NCBI RefSeq assembly: GCF_002865645.1
Contig: NW_020194684.1
Coordinates: 3,415,030 to 3,479,029, forward strand
Origin: Hyaloscypha bicolor E
Lineage: Eukaryota; Ascomycota; Leotiomycetes; Helotiales; Hyaloscyphaceae
Reading direction: 5' to 3'
DNA: 64,000 bases
Part shown: positions 11,669 to 23,889 of the stretch, piece after piece
How the letters are laid out: the number at the start of each line of letters is the position of its first letter
Numbering within the stretch: position 1 is the stretch's first letter
Notes under the pieces: model-generated
The model's database searches: none
Told to the model about the DNA's origin: nothing
Seen by the model: only the letters and a program-made list of their open reading frames with translations
Program-made: the position numbers and the translations under genes

Positions 11669-12172
11669 CCCACCTCCCCTCATTATTCTTCCCCACTCAC
11701 CAACTTCTCCCTCAAGCCCTCAATCTCTCCCTCAAATGCCGAAATCTCCAAGTCCAGGTACACCGACAATCGCACCTGCACCTACAATCACCTCATGCAC
11801 CTCCTGGTGCCTCCAAGCTGCCAGCCATTCAAAACCCCGCCTTCGGACTCACTGCATCGCAAACACACCTCATTCGCCCCTCCCTCCCCATCCGCCAAAA
11901 AGGAATTAAAAAATCCCACCTACCTCACCACTCACCACCAAAAAGCTTAGATCATCCACAGAAAAGATCATTGGCCCCCAAGCAGCCACATGACCCCGCA
12001 ACGCCAACCGCCAACCCGAAGGCGCAAAGTAACTCAAATCCCAGACCCGATGGAAAAAGCAAAGAATCGACGCCATGCCGTACCCCACCACAAAACGAGC
12101 CATGACGCAAGGGATCGCCACCTTGGCGACCCCGCTCCGATCCGCTCAAGCCTGTCACTCCGTCACCCCAGT
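11669..12172 (-). CDS. Possible small membrane-type gene, structure unresolved
   Basis: Two minus-strand segments have convincing codon usage but lie in frames that I cannot join cleanly. The upstream segment (about 12145 to 11935) encodes a hydrophobic stretch with AKVAIPCVMARFVVGYGMAS and SYFAPSGWRLALRGHVAAWG. The downstream segment (about 11859 to 11669) encodes EWLAAWRHQEVHEV, then, after a 16-nt offset at 11776-11791, RLSVYLDLEISAFEGEIEGL and a TAA stop. A GTGAGT donor at about 11930 could splice out the region between them, but no acceptor gives a continuous frame. It is either a gene with unseen introns or a frameshifted relic. The family is not recognised. Confidence 0.3.
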
Positions 12173-12179
12173 CGCCCAA

Positions 12180-13286
12180 TTGAGCTCTACTGATGCGAAG
12201 CGCTGGCTACTGTACGCTTTGACAGCCCAGCATCTAAAAGCGTTCGCTTTCCGACTGCTTCTGCTGCAGGCTAAAAATAACCGCGAACTCAAAATCGTAT
12301 TCTGAGTCTTCAGAAGAAAATAAACTGGGAATAATGGCATGTGCGGGAGAGTACGAGGGAAAGGGTTGTTTGAAGGAGAAAGGGAGGAAGCGCGGAAGGA
12401 GGTCGTTCCATGCTCAGGCCGCGACTCGGTCTTTGGACCGGCCTGGCTACCGGACGTATGTAGATCTGGGCGACCGGGGCGGCAGGAGGGGGATTGTTTC
12501 TCCTCGCCGTCATCAGTCAGCGCCGAGTAGTATGATCGCCATTCTCCAGGTATCGGTTTGGTGGGATGTCTAAAAGAAAGAGAAAGGACGGAATGAAAGG
12601 TGCGGTTGCGGGTTTGAAGGGAGAGTGTGTGATCTGCCATCCGGTTTGATTTTGGTTTTGGTTGGCAGGCACTTCAGGGAGAGGGAGGGATGGATGCTGG
12701 TATGTTTCTGAGGTGCGGCGGAAGCGTGGAAGCTGCGGAAGAAACGTCATACCCCCGGCTGGACTAAAGCGTTGGATGTTTGAGTTCCGACGAACTTCAA
12801 GACAGGAAACTCGTAAGCAGATGCGAGAGCGAATGCGAAAGTAAAGGGTAGAAAATTAATTGACTGCAGATTGACGTGATTTTGGGAGTGTAGGATAAAT
12901 TGCTTGAGAATTGAATGACATGAGAATTGATTGACATGAGTGAGGATTTGCTGACTGACACCCGTCAGCATCCCCACGAGCGAGTTTGAGGATAACTGCA
13001 AAATTGATCACTACGAGAATGAAGGCTTCAAGATTAAGGGTTTACATAAAAAGGTAAACTTTGAACAATTAGAGGTAAGCTTCGTATCGCCATAACCCAT
13101 TTCCAAGTTGCTGGATATTTTTGTAATTCATGTTCCCCTCCCCTTGTCACCATCAAAAGGTATCAGTCCCCATATCTCAGGTATATTCGTAGCCTTATGT
13201 CCAAGTCCTAGGTCAAAAACACCACCCAATCCAATCCCTCCAATTCAATTCAGTAGCAAAGCAAACATTTGAAGTACAGAGGGGAC
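12180..13286. other. Spacer without supported gene
   Basis: A 160-codon minus-strand frame (12155-12640) begins with ATG but has low-complexity Ser/Pro/Arg composition and no recognisable domain. I do not call it. The rest is AT-richer downstream DNA of the transporter gene, including its probable 3' UTR next to 13287. Confidence 0.35.
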
Positions 13287-14367
13287 TTAGACAGTCTCAC
13301 GCTCAGTCTTGCCGACGGCTCTCCGCTCGCGGCCCTTGACGGACCATGGGAAGTGCGCGACGGGGATGACGAAGAAGGAGTTGCTATACGGGTCACATGT
13401 TAGCCATCTGCCATGCCAATCCCATAATTTGAGAGGTGATATTGGGTAAATATGTTCAACCAGGATATATGAACAGGCTGATTGTCTCGGGTAAAATGTT
13501 TCCGGGGAGGGTTTTTTGGATGTGGAGGGGGGATTTTGTGGGGCTCTTCTTACCTATCATCCGCAATACCAGCCAGCGCATTATACCACGCCAAAAACGC
13601 AGCGAACAGCCCAAAATATCCACCAGCCTTGATCAAGCTCACGTTGGTATTTCCCTTGGCATCGGCCTTCAGGTGGCCGACGGACAGAAAGAGGAAAGCG
13701 AGGTCAAGCGTAAAGAAGAGCATGAAAAAGGCGACGGTGGAGCGCAGAGTGCAGAGCAGCAGGATGGTCGTGAAGATGAACCAGCCGGCGAGGAAGAAGC
13801 CGAAGGCGTTGTTGAAGTCGTTGACGTGCGAGGTGGTCGTCGTGTATGCGGCTACGATGTCGAAGCCGCCGGGGGTGAGCACGATGCCGATGGAGATCCA
13901 GAAGCCTCCGTAGGAGGAGAGAGCTGTGGCACCGAAGGTGTTTCCTACGGCCATTTCCCTGTTTCGAGAATTAGACTTCGGGGAAACTGCTGTATTCTGG
14001 GCAGAAAAACATACCACATGCCAGCGAGCAGTTGAACGAGTCCTCCATATCCGAAAGCTAGTGATACAACGATATTAGGCTGTACGACACCCCGATTTTG
14101 GATGTTGATCAGGGACAGGACGAAGGTGGTGAGAGCAAAGGCACTCAGACCGAGGGGAGCTGGGTTGGCGAATTTACGCTCAGTGGTGGGTCTGTAGAGA
14201 CCGGGTTGGAATTCTCCACCGAAAGCTGGGAATCGAGCAGAGTCGCCAGTGTTCATGTGGGCGAGGGGGTTTCCACCATAGTTGTAGCCTCCTGCGCCAT
14301 TGACTGGCGCATGATCTTGAGCGGCAACGTCCTTGTTGAGCCCGTCGTGAGAAGTTGTAGTGGCCAT
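13287..14367 (-). CDS. GPR1/FUN34/YaaH-family acetate transporter
   Basis: Three exons on the minus strand: 14367-14015, 13958-13554 and 13383-13287, giving 284 residues. Both introns are GT..AG (56 and 170 nt) and the frame is continuous. After a hydrophilic, Gly/Asn-rich N-terminus comes the family signature NPAPLGL (residues 68-74), then six hydrophobic segments typical of the AceTr family, with SSYGGFWIS in the second exon. The hydrophilic tail ends ERETV. Relatives (yeast Ady2/Ato, Aspergillus AcpA/AlcS) are plasma-membrane proteins for acetate uptake, ammonium export or related functions, so the substrate cannot be fixed. ATG at 14367 is preferred because the upstream in-frame codon at 14385 is not an ATG and the family N-terminus fits. 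A TATATA string lies about 180 bp upstream (14547-14552). Confidence 0.92.
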
Positions 14368-14389
14368 TGTGACTGTGGGGAGCAAAATG

Positions 14390-17232
14390 CGAGGTGTTTT
14401 GCAAGAGATGTGTCCGGATAGTCCTGCTATTTATCTATACCCACTGCTGGCTGGTCGGTGTAAGGGAGTGTGAATGATTGAACCCAATTAACAACTTGCA
14501 CAGTGGGAGAGGGAATAAAATTCAGACGGGCGAGGGCAGCCATCCATATATAGGCCGTTCTTTGGCCAGGGAAGGGCAGACGGATGACGGGAATGGGGTA
14601 ATTCATCCATGCGGACCAGCAGGTCTGGGGTGAGCTCTGCCACCGCGTGGAGCTGCTGGGGAACAAGCTCAACAAGCGGCCTAGCGCAGATGAGCTTCCA
14701 ATAGGGGAATAGTGCCCTCACATATCGATCCACACTCGAGAAACAGCTCGGCCAAAATATGGACAGGATATGCAATGGCCCGTGGCTGTGAACAATCAAC
14801 GTGCCGGAGCAGCGCAGGCCACTTACCGGAGTTGCCAGACGACGAGCTTCTGTGAACCCGATAGCCAGACCACCTGCAGCTATGCCTGCTAGCATGCCTG
14901 CCGCACCCCGGCTTCCTGCTCTTCGAACCATGGGGAACGGGATGTGAGCAAGCGAGGTGGGTTGATACATCAATTTCCGTAATGTACAGACACACAGCCG
15001 ATACCCTTCTGGTAAGTCAGAGGTCTGGAGTTAGACGCCCCTCGAACCATGCTGAGTTCCTCGGGAGTCGTGACTTCATCGGTCTGAGGGTTCTGGCCTT
15101 TCACGCACAGAAGGCCCCGAGTCTCCAGATCCCCGGTGCCTCGGGAGCGAGGGCACTGACTAGATCATCCGTGCTGTCCCGCCGTGGTTTGTCGTCAGAG
15201 AGACAAAGTGCATCAGGATGGAACGATGGAACTTCGCCATCGAAGGTTTTGGCCTGTTGGCTGACGCTTGAGGGACGCACGGCGACTACAGGGGCAGGAC
15301 ACACTCCTGACTGGCTGAGACAGCCAGGAAGTTTGGCATGGCCAGCAAGCACCACCAGACCCGGGCAAGCATCCGACACAGGGGACAGTCGATTGGCCCT
15401 GAACTGGGGGGCCCTGGTGGTTTGCGGAGGTGGACGAGGTTGCGATGGATGTTGCGGATATGGCGCTGGTGGGGTGGGAATTTCGAGCAGCACGCTAAAC
15501 TGCAAAAGGCAGCACTGGCCCTCGGCTCGGACGATCGTATTTCCTCTTCAGCCTGTGCCTCTGCTGATCTTGGTCCAGCAGTTGAGGGTGTTCAGTGAGT
15601 GGTCTACTGAAATGATACCGTACAAACCTAAATCTATTTATTCCTTCACGTCTGGGCGCAGCTGCAATTAGGAAGAAGCTACACTTGATTTGGATACAGT
15701 AGGGTTATATAAGTAGACTTCATTGCATGTCTGACTAAGAACTTGTTCTGCCAGTGCTTGACTTTAGCAGTTCCTTCGGGGGCCGGCTGCACGGTACAGG
15801 CCATTTATAGTGGCATCTCGCAGCTCTGTAACTGGGAACGTCTGCTTCTGGTTCCGGATAATGCGCTGTCAAGGTTGTCAGCGACTCTTTGAGTTTGGTC
15901 TATACTGGGCCGCTTACTGGCTTGTGTTTGGAAACCGCAAACATCCCAGCAACAACACAAATCAACCGACTTGGCAAACTCTTCCCCAGAAATCCTCATC
16001 TCACCCAATCACGATGGCGTGCGCACTTCGCCTGCGAACGCAAGCTGAGACTTCGAGATGCGACAGCACGGCGGCGGCGTATCAACATACTTTCCTAATT
16101 ATATCCAAACATTCAAAACACTTTCGGGAGCGTGAGAGATAGAGTGCTGTTCCTGAATGTGTTGCCCCTTTGCGGAAACGAAATATGCAGATTGGGGTGC
16201 AGCCTCAACTAGAGATGCAGACTTCACATGGCGAGCACGTAAGATGCACTGCAACCAGGTGCATTTCATGCAATAGTTATCACCAGGGCTCGGGGACCTC
16301 CCTTCCCTCTCGGTATATCTCTGGGCTCATCGCTCAGAGTTTTGCCCATGAACGAGCACTGTAATGTATCAAGCGCAAGCAGGAGTCGCTGAAATGATCT
16401 CGTTGGTATCGCCTGATGCTCCATCCTGAACTCTCACTCTGTCTTGAATCAGATGAGGCGTGCTCTGTTCGGGAGAGCCGATCTGACCTCCCCTCTTCCG
16501 TCGTGATGGGATTCTCGGTCGGAAGGATATGGTAGATGCCGAGTGATGACAGTTCTCAAGTCCGTGTCGTCACCGCCAGCCAAGCCAGCCAGCCGTGTGG
16601 CGGGATTTTTGCGGGGAAGAGAGACAACAGCGTGACTCGTGATCGTCTCACTCAACATCATCCCATCATCATTCTTAACGCCGATCCTGAAGTTGCTGAT
16701 CAATGATCTCCCAGACCAAACACGGCTCGAGACAGCAAGTCCCGAATTGGAAGAGCGAGATGTCATGGTCGTCGCAGGCCTCCCCTTCCAGACATCAGAA
16801 ACGAGGCCGACGAGAAACTCGTGTCATCCCCGTCGCATCACTGCCCTTGCCTGGCAGCGTCTAAGAACCGTTACCCTAGTGACCAGAAGTCGTGCAGGCT
16901 TCTAGGCGCCGTCTTGGCTCTCGCAAAGCCTAATCGAGAGGGGAGCTGCAGCCACTCCGTCTGCAGCTCCAGGGCACAGAAAGGCTGAATTTCAACGACT
17001 CCAGGCCCAAAATGAGCAGCGGACTTTAGCCCTCCACCAATTGCTGAGTGACAGCAATCACGGGTCCGGAATGGGAATTCGGATTCAGAGTTCGTGTTCT
17101 TGCTGACCGAGAGTTGTGAGATGGATGGCTCTCGCTTCTGCTTTGCCTGCTGGCGTGCCTGAGTTGGAAGTCTTCACGGCTTGCTCGGAACCAGGCACTG
17201 CCATCCTTCGCTCCCATCCCAAGAAAAAGACT
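14390..17232. other. Upstream region of the transporter and gene-poor DNA
   Basis: Contains the putative TATA string of the acetate transporter. Several mid-sized frames cross it (minus 14488-14970; minus 15101-15505; plus 14982-15671), but they overlap each other, have no domains and use codons unlike the sure genes. The minus frame from 14970 carries a hydrophobic GMLAGIAAGGLAIGF stretch followed by a good GTAAGT donor and could be a first exon, but I find no partner exon. From 15.8 to 17.2 kb I see nothing codable. Confidence 0.35.
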
Positions 17233-17235
17233 GTA

Positions 17236-17424
17236 CTATCCTCCCCCCGGTTCAAAGCTCCCTCACGGTATTAGTAACGCCACCCCAAAACTTCGTTAAT
17301 ATCCCCGAATTAGGAAATATCAGGTGCTTTCGAGAGCTGCTATTCGCTGTCGACCCTTGATAGGGCCCGTGCAGGCGTGGTGTTACCAATACCGTGATGG
17401 AGCTTTGAACCGGGGGGGGGATAG
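17236..17424. mobile_element. 189-bp MITE with ~50-bp inverted repeats, TA target site
   Basis: The left arm (from 17236) reads CTATCCTCCCCCCGGTTCAA and continues AGCTCCCTCACGGTATTAGT. The right arm, read on the minus strand from 17424, reads CTATCCCCCCCCCCGGTTCA and continues with the same sequence apart from a few mismatches, over about 50 bp. TA dinucleotides flank both ends (17234-17235 and 17425-17426), as left by Tc1/mariner- or pogo-type transposases. The roughly 90-bp centre is non-coding. It is a non-autonomous miniature element; no transposase source is in this window. Confidence 0.8.
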
Positions 17425-17852
17425 TACGTAACTGCAAGCACCTGTCACCAGTTGCCCCTCGCACCCATACGCCTTCCTTCTCCCTTAGCAGCGAACATCC
17501 GATAAATGTCTGGATGTCTCACGCTCACCTGATTTCCCCACACTCTTTTTCCTTTTCCAGGTTCGATTTCGCAAGCTCGCAGCCAAGACCAAGCCCAGAT
17601 CGGAGCGTTAACGCCCACGCGACGAGGCGCCAGCCAAGACCCAGCCACGATTCTTCTTTCTGCGCTTGCTAATCCTTACCAAGCCACCCATGCAAAACAA
17701 ACCCCCCGGGAGAAATCTCGCAGCCACTCAGCGCCTTCGACTCGAAGGAAATGGGAAACAAATTTTCCATTCAGCCGGTTGGCGAGACAGAGGGAAGCAT
17801 GCTTCCATTGATCCGGTGGCTTGGCCTGGCTCGGCTGGGCTCTTGAGGATTA

Positions 17853-18393
17853 ATAGTCGGACTTAACGTCGCGACTAAAGGGGCCCAACCCTTTAGTCGG
17901 TGAAAGCGAGTTGTCCCGGGAAAGCGAGATGTCCCGCACCAAATAAAATCCTTAATAACTTGAAACCTTCACCTTTTTAAATAATTCTAAGTAATAGAAT
18001 TAAAAATATAAGCATTATAAACTAGATGCAATTCTCTAAATCTTAAAAAAAGATATGGGTAGAAAGTTATTAAGGTTTTAATAATAAAATCGCGAGGAAT
18101 ACAAAAATCATCAGAATTATTTGTTCGCGACCGTTTCGCGAGTATTAAACCTACGACTTTTGCTTAATTATAGATTTTTATTCTTTTACTTATAACTTTA
18201 GCCCTTAAGTATGCAATAGGTAACTATGAGATCGCGAATAAAACGTATTAATTAGATTTTCTATAGCTAGTTCTTAATATTGTTTTTTAGAAGGCAAAAA
18301 AGGCCGAAACGGGACATCTCGCTTTCCAGGGACAACTCGCTTTCCCCGACTAAAGGGTTGGGCCCCTTTAGTCGCGACGTTAAGTCCGACTAT
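17853..18393. mobile_element. 541-bp MITE with 84-bp terminal inverted repeats
   Basis: Arms 17853-17936 and 18310-18393 are inverted copies with only two mismatches in 84 bp. The outer end reads ATAGTCGGACTTAACGTCGC. TA dinucleotides flank both sides (17851-17852 and 18394-18395). Inside each arm are a perfect 10-bp hairpin stem (GACTAAAGGG / CCCTTTAGTC) and two tandem 16-bp units AAAGCGAGWTGTCCCG. The 370-bp centre is AT-rich and non-coding. Near-identity of the arms argues for recent mobility. The internal units look like transposase binding sites, which is an inference. Confidence 0.9.
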
Positions 18394-18395
18394 TA

Positions 18396-21300
18396 TTGTC
18401 CCTACAAGTATTTTTGGAATAAATATTTGTGAAAAGATCAGGAGATTTGAAATTATTTTCCCTAGGCCTTTTTGGGCCGGACCCCACAGCCGGAAATCAC
18501 CTGAGATGAAATGAAGCTTTCCCAGACCCTCGTTGTGGGGTATCGTGAAGAAAATAATTTTATTTCGACGAACGACGGAGAAATTTCTCCCATCCTACAA
18601 AAAAAATACCTCGGCGGAGAGAAGAGCGGAAGTGCGTGCGTTTCCGGAAGGCCCCACTCCGAGGCAAAACAGTTTTCCTCTTTGTGGCGGAAGCACATTC
18701 CCTGTCCCGCGACGGGGATTCGGGCACGGTCTGAGAAGGGTGTCCGCACGTGATTTGCACATGGATTGGAAGTGCTTGCGTGGCGAGGTGAGGTTGCAGT
18801 ATCGATTCTCGGGAATGAGGACTAGTTCGAGGAGGCGAGAATGACAAGGTTCTGATGAGATGAACTGCGATGAACGATAAGAGAAGGGAGTTCTTTCATA
18901 TGGATGAGATTGAAGCTCACCTCTCACTGTTCGCTTCAGATGAACGTTATACCTTTGTTGATATTATACCGAGAATCTGGGGATTAGGGACGCACTAGTA
19001 CTCTAAATAATATAAAGTATATTATAAAGTATTTTAATTTCAACGTCAAAGATCCACCCACGCTAGACCTTCGTGTACGGAAAGGTTACCGATAGCCACC
19101 TCTCAGGTGCAGTCAGTGCTCGTCTTCGGGACCGAAAGGGTATGTATCTCTCTCATCTCGCAACTCGTGCCGCGTTAGCAACCCTAATCCCCGTGATATA
19201 ATATGGACCCCTTACCCCAGGTATAATTTACCATCTCCTTCATCTGCACCCCTCCTCCACCAATCCAAAACTTCAAAATACCGAATCCTTGCGCAACCTC
19301 AAACATTGAAATGGGAGAATCTCAAACACCAACACGCAATTCTTTCGCAATTAGCAATTTCGCACCAACATCTTAGTCTTAAAAGGAAGACGTTACCGTC
19401 AGAAAAGCCTCTATGCACAGCACAGACCTCAAACCTCTTCTAGAAGCCAGTTCGTGATGGATGCATGTTCGTCAGCCAGCAAAATAATGTAAGTAAAGAG
19501 GGTGGAAGCATCGGCTTGGACGCCTGTACGTGCAGCTATATGTCGGAGACGGGTGTTGCTACAGTGAACGCACGTGCACACCCTGCTCTTAAACTTTTAG
19601 GTGTAAAAAGCCTCTATGGCAACAGCACGGCGACATATGATCTACGTACAGGCATCCAAGCCGATGCTTCCACCCTCTTTTACCTACCTGGCGAACAGAC
19701 AAGTCATCTCATCGCGCTCGATTTCTCCGGATCCGCCAGCCGCCGCCCCCCTTCCACCCCAGCATCGAATCTCGAAAAAGGCCCGTTGCGGAAATTGAGC
19801 GGATTTCCGTTTCCCAGCGCTGCGGAACCGAGAAATCTTCCAACGGGCGTCTCACTTTTTTTAAAAAATTTTATTTAATTTTATTTAGTGATTGGGTCGG
19901 TTTGGTTGGCTGGGGTGAAATGTGCATGGGAAGAACGATTTTATGAGGTGGGGACGAGGCACAGATGGACCGAATCTACCGATATACAAACTTTCTGTAC
20001 GGGTAGATAACGAGGAAATATGTTGAAAAAAATAGGGGTGCGAGGAAAAGCCCAGATACGATCGTTTGTCTGGGACTTATGAATATTTGGATTCGAATCG
20101 AGGCACCTGCTCAGCTCATGGCTGAGGCTCTGAATGGGTAATTCTCACGGTACAAGAGCGGGACTATGCAATGTCATCCGAGACTTAGCAAGACTTGAGA
20201 CAAGGCGGAAACTGCCTCAGTTTTTGTGTAACCTTCTGTAACTTCGTTTCCGGTGTTGAGTTGAGATTGAGAATCTCGTTACGAGATTCCTTGTGTGGCT
20301 GATACTGTCCCTCTGTCCTTCGTGCCGAGCCACCTCCTGTTGTCGCGCCACCTCCCTGCCGAAAATGGACGCCGAACTGTGCCACCTCGATGCTGTACGA
20401 GCCTCAAATCCTCACGCACGACAGCGTTCGTTCCTGTCCGGATGGAAATTGGAGCTAGCGCATACAACTAACCAGCGAGCTAGCTTTCCCCAAGATTTGA
20501 AATAAATTTAATAAGCTTTGACCAAGAGGTGTCATTTGGGGCAAGCTTTCGGTAATGACGGGTAGCGTGCCCGGATGGAAGGGAAAATGGGTGAATTGTT
20601 AAGGCGCGGTCTAGATTCAGGGGGGTGTGGGCACTCGGGTGGGATTCTAGGGGAGGTTGCGAGGGAGTACCTCGGGGTTCGAAATTCTCGCGATCTTTTG
20701 CAGAGTTCGTTCTGGATTTGGGTATTCCAATGGGCAAGTGCTCGTACGGTGCCTCTGGGTCATTCTAGTGATGCAAGGAATACCCGTAATCAATCACTCG
20801 CGACTCACGAAGAATGCACAAAGAATGGAAAGCCGAGTCGAGTCGCCCCTCTACATTCTAGAACTTTTCTCTGGTCACAAGACCAATTCAAGTCAAGCAC
20901 ATCGTCAGCTCATTCCGAGCCAGCGAGAGACATCATGCGTTTTTCACTTTTCAATCGGATGTTGCTCCGAGATGTCTCGGATGTGGTCTGCATTCTTGAT
21001 TTGACTTGAGAAGTGGCGTGTGAGACTTTTCTTTTTTCTTTGTCAAATGAGCGCTTTCAGTTTTTTGATGAGTAAACATTGTCGATATTGAAATTCAGAT
21101 GCGCGTGAGAGTGGCAGAAAGGCATCGAGGCATCGATGAAGCCATGCTTCTCAATTCTTCAACCTCCTCAAGATAAGGTGGGAAAGTTCCAGCACCTATT
21201 TTCTCTCTCTCAACTATTCTTTTCACGATGAACATATATTTGCGGGATGACCATCCCAATCTCAGCCTTATTGTGGTTGATTTAAACTTCTGAGTTGGAT

Positions 21301-22398
21301 CTGACTTTTGTATGACCAAGATCAGCGGCGTCTCGACCTCTCCGGGACAGCTCAGCTTTGGTGCTGACTTCTGGGGTACCTGCATGTTGCGCATCATGAA
21401 TCACTCGGGTCTGACCTTCTCAACCCTAGTCATCCAAGCTGAGGAATATAGAGTACTGATATGGTCAGGGGTTTTCGCCCTCGCATTGTTTAACGGACTG
21501 TGCTTACTGCAGGCCGTTTAGAGACCAAATTATTGCTCCAATGAGCAGAATGTGCGGGTACCCAAGCAGAGACGTTTTGTTGCCGCTGTTTTACAGCGTC
21601 AGTTCCAATGGTTGTTTTATTGAAAGTGCAATTGCTTCTTCACATCTCAAAATCCAGCGAGAGCGATTCCATTCTGGAAACAACCAGATTTCTTCAATAT
21701 AATCCTCGTGACTGCCCACCTCAATATAATATCCAAGAGTCCTGTATCGCTGTCGCCGTAGCCGTACAATCACTGCGTTCCGAAGCTTGGTCTTTGTCTC
21801 GTTTTCGGTGCGTTGACAGTGGTATTGAACCTATGCACGGGAAGGCAAGTAGTCCGAGATGAGATGGTGCAGTCAAAGACCTCGAGTACACAAATCTCTT
21901 GTTATCATTCAACATGCTATTGTCAATCTCGTTTCCCTCAAATAGTGGAGACCATATTGGAGGTGTGAGGTACTAGTTTTGACAACGTGCGAACGGAAAT
22001 GGTCATTGACTGGATATGTTGCAAGTCGAGCCCGATGACTTCTGCCCCCGAGCGAAGTAATCGTAGTTGGTAGTGGTCCATTCGTTAAGCTTACCATAAC
22101 AACATTGCCTTCCCTCTACATCAATACCTCCGAAGTCAAATATCAAGAACCGCGGAAAGGATCTTAACTGATTCACGTGATCAGCAATGTTTGGGACTCT
22201 TTATCTCTGTGTAGCGCTGGATATGGAGGAATCTAGAGCTAGACGGTGTGGAAGGAAGTCTCTTTCCTTTCTGTATATAAATATCATAGATCCACCTCTC
22301 AGATCTGAGTAGAACCAAAGGTTAATACCAGATGGATGGCAGCTGTGAAGCTGGTTGGTTCTATTAATCGAGGCATCAAGACTGGCTCAAGTAATGTA
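18396..22398. other. Gene-poor spacer
   Basis: No frame stands out. The plus frame 19465-19878 (137 codons) has a Ser/Pro-rich end running into a poly-T stretch and is not convincing. TTCACGTGATC occurs at 22172-22182. The only structure seen is a small AT-rich patch near 18990-19040. Confidence 0.35.
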
Positions 22399-22663
22399 GA
22401 TCTCGTTTAGCAGAGATAGCAGAAATCTTGTTCCTTGTCTTCCTTATGCCAAGCTCATATTCTTTCCTGACTGACAGGTGTCTCCTGCTACCAGAGAAAT
22501 CTTTGTTGCCATCAAGCATCTTGCTGCCAAAAGTTGTCTCAGCAAGTATTTTACAATTTCCAACCTTTACAAGGTCCTCTAAAAGGACCAAGATGCCTCA
22601 TAAAAATTTCTTTGTCGCGTTGTCACAGCGCAAAACCTTTCGGACGAAGTTCAGACGAACGCC
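22399..22663. repeat. Diverged repeat A, copy 1
   Basis: Shares with 24576-24833, in the same orientation, the strings TCTCRTTTAGYAG near its start and AAAACYTTTCRGACGAAG-TCAGACGAACGCC at its end, spaced similarly. Non-coding. This is an old duplication of unknown origin. Confidence 0.5.
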
Positions 22664-23283
22664 ATGCTGGAGACTGTACTTCTTCTTCATAAGGTTGACT
22701 TGTTTGCATGTAGGACTCACCCTCAAGGGCTAGGGCTAACCTTTATAGTTGGCCAGGAGTGTGGAAAAGAAGTTCAAGCATAAGGTCTCTGTGATTGCTT
22801 GGGAATCGTGTTAGGTTGAGTTGCCATGTTCCTCGCCAAGTTTATGCTTCGCATCCTGACAAGGGCTGCCCTCCTTCCGATTTGAGAATGAAAGCCCATC
22901 CCCTAATGATTCATCTTCTTCTAAGAACAGTATTTGCACGCTTCGGTAAACTGGGAGGAGCAGGTCTCTCGAGGTACATGTAGACATTCATATTATCATG
23001 TGATCCCGTCTTCAGGAGGCAACAATTCGGAAAATGCTCAAGTGAATCAATCGTCAAACGGTGAATCACTTCCAGTTTGCATCGGGGTTGAATCGCTATG
23101 AAGTCAAGAGACCATGCACTCACTCTTCCAAGTTCTCACGCTTTGCATTATATAGAGAATTCGAGCACCTCTTTCTCAAAGGTAAATCATTTCTTGCTTG
23201 CAGAATTTTCAAAAAGGAGAAGAGATCAGTATTACGTAGTATACAAGAAGACTCCTACTGTACGCTAGCGTAGGTACATTACA

Positions 23284-23708
23284 GCCGCAGAGTTACCTGT
23301 TACGAATTTTTCTCCAGATATAAATATTGCAGAGGAAGATACCAGATTTGAATCAAAGCAATAGGTTTATAGTAGACGAAATGATCCTGATTAGTAGCCA
23401 ACATTCTCAAGCCTCAACCGTATCATGCTTTCTAAATACAAAATTGTAGCACTTTATAGAAGCCCTTAACCAAATCCTACCTTCAAAGTTCAAATTCTTC
23501 AAGTCTCAAAATCATACCGTCTATTGTCATTACCCGTCCGTTGTCACTTACCGCCCTAACCATGAGCGGAGAAAAAACGTGAAGAACTGCTGCAGACATG
23601 GACCAAGTCAAAAGACAAGTCTATTCTTTCTATATTGACCACCCATTTACCATTCTTCCTCAAAAAATTACTGAATATCGTCAAGTACTCGGCTCTGAAG
23701 TAGTTCTC
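23284..23708. repeat. Diverged repeat B, copy 1
   Basis: Direct, diverged duplicate of 23890-24366. Shared landmarks in the same order are GCAG(A)GTTACCT-GTACGAA, ATATAAATAT, CAAAGCAATRGRTT, AGACATGGA and GTCAAGTACTCGGCTCT. It has a TATA-like string and an ATG, so it could derive from a duplicated promoter or gene start. No open frame survives. Confidence 0.6.
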
Positions 23709-23889
23709 TCCATGCAGTTCTAGCTGCATAAGGCCTAGACCCGCACGTCCTCTAACCCAAATTAATAACTTCTCCACAGGCTCTTATTTCCGTGAAATAC
23801 TCCCATATGAGGAGGAAATCAGCTTTATCATATGATATTTTTGGGGGAACTTCCAATTACACACCGGCTGCGAACTCCGGCACGTTGTA

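Noticed and set aside
11343..11909. 188-codon plus-strand frame
   Set aside because: Pro/Ser-rich second half is the reverse shadow of better-coded minus-strand segments, and there are no domains.
12155..12640. 161-codon minus-strand frame starting with ATG
   Set aside because: Low-complexity composition with no domain, no splice partners and codon choice unlike the sure genes.
14982..15671. 229-codon plus-strand frame
   Set aside because: Starts with a good ATG but composition is irregular, overlaps frames on the other strand and shows no family features.
18460..18560. Possible inverted repeat AAATTATTTTCC.../...GAAAATAATTTT
   Set aside because: Only short, interrupted matches; no clear ends or target duplication.
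19465..19878. 137-codon plus-strand frame
   Set aside because: Ends by running into a poly-T/AT stretch, low complexity, no conserved-looking segment.
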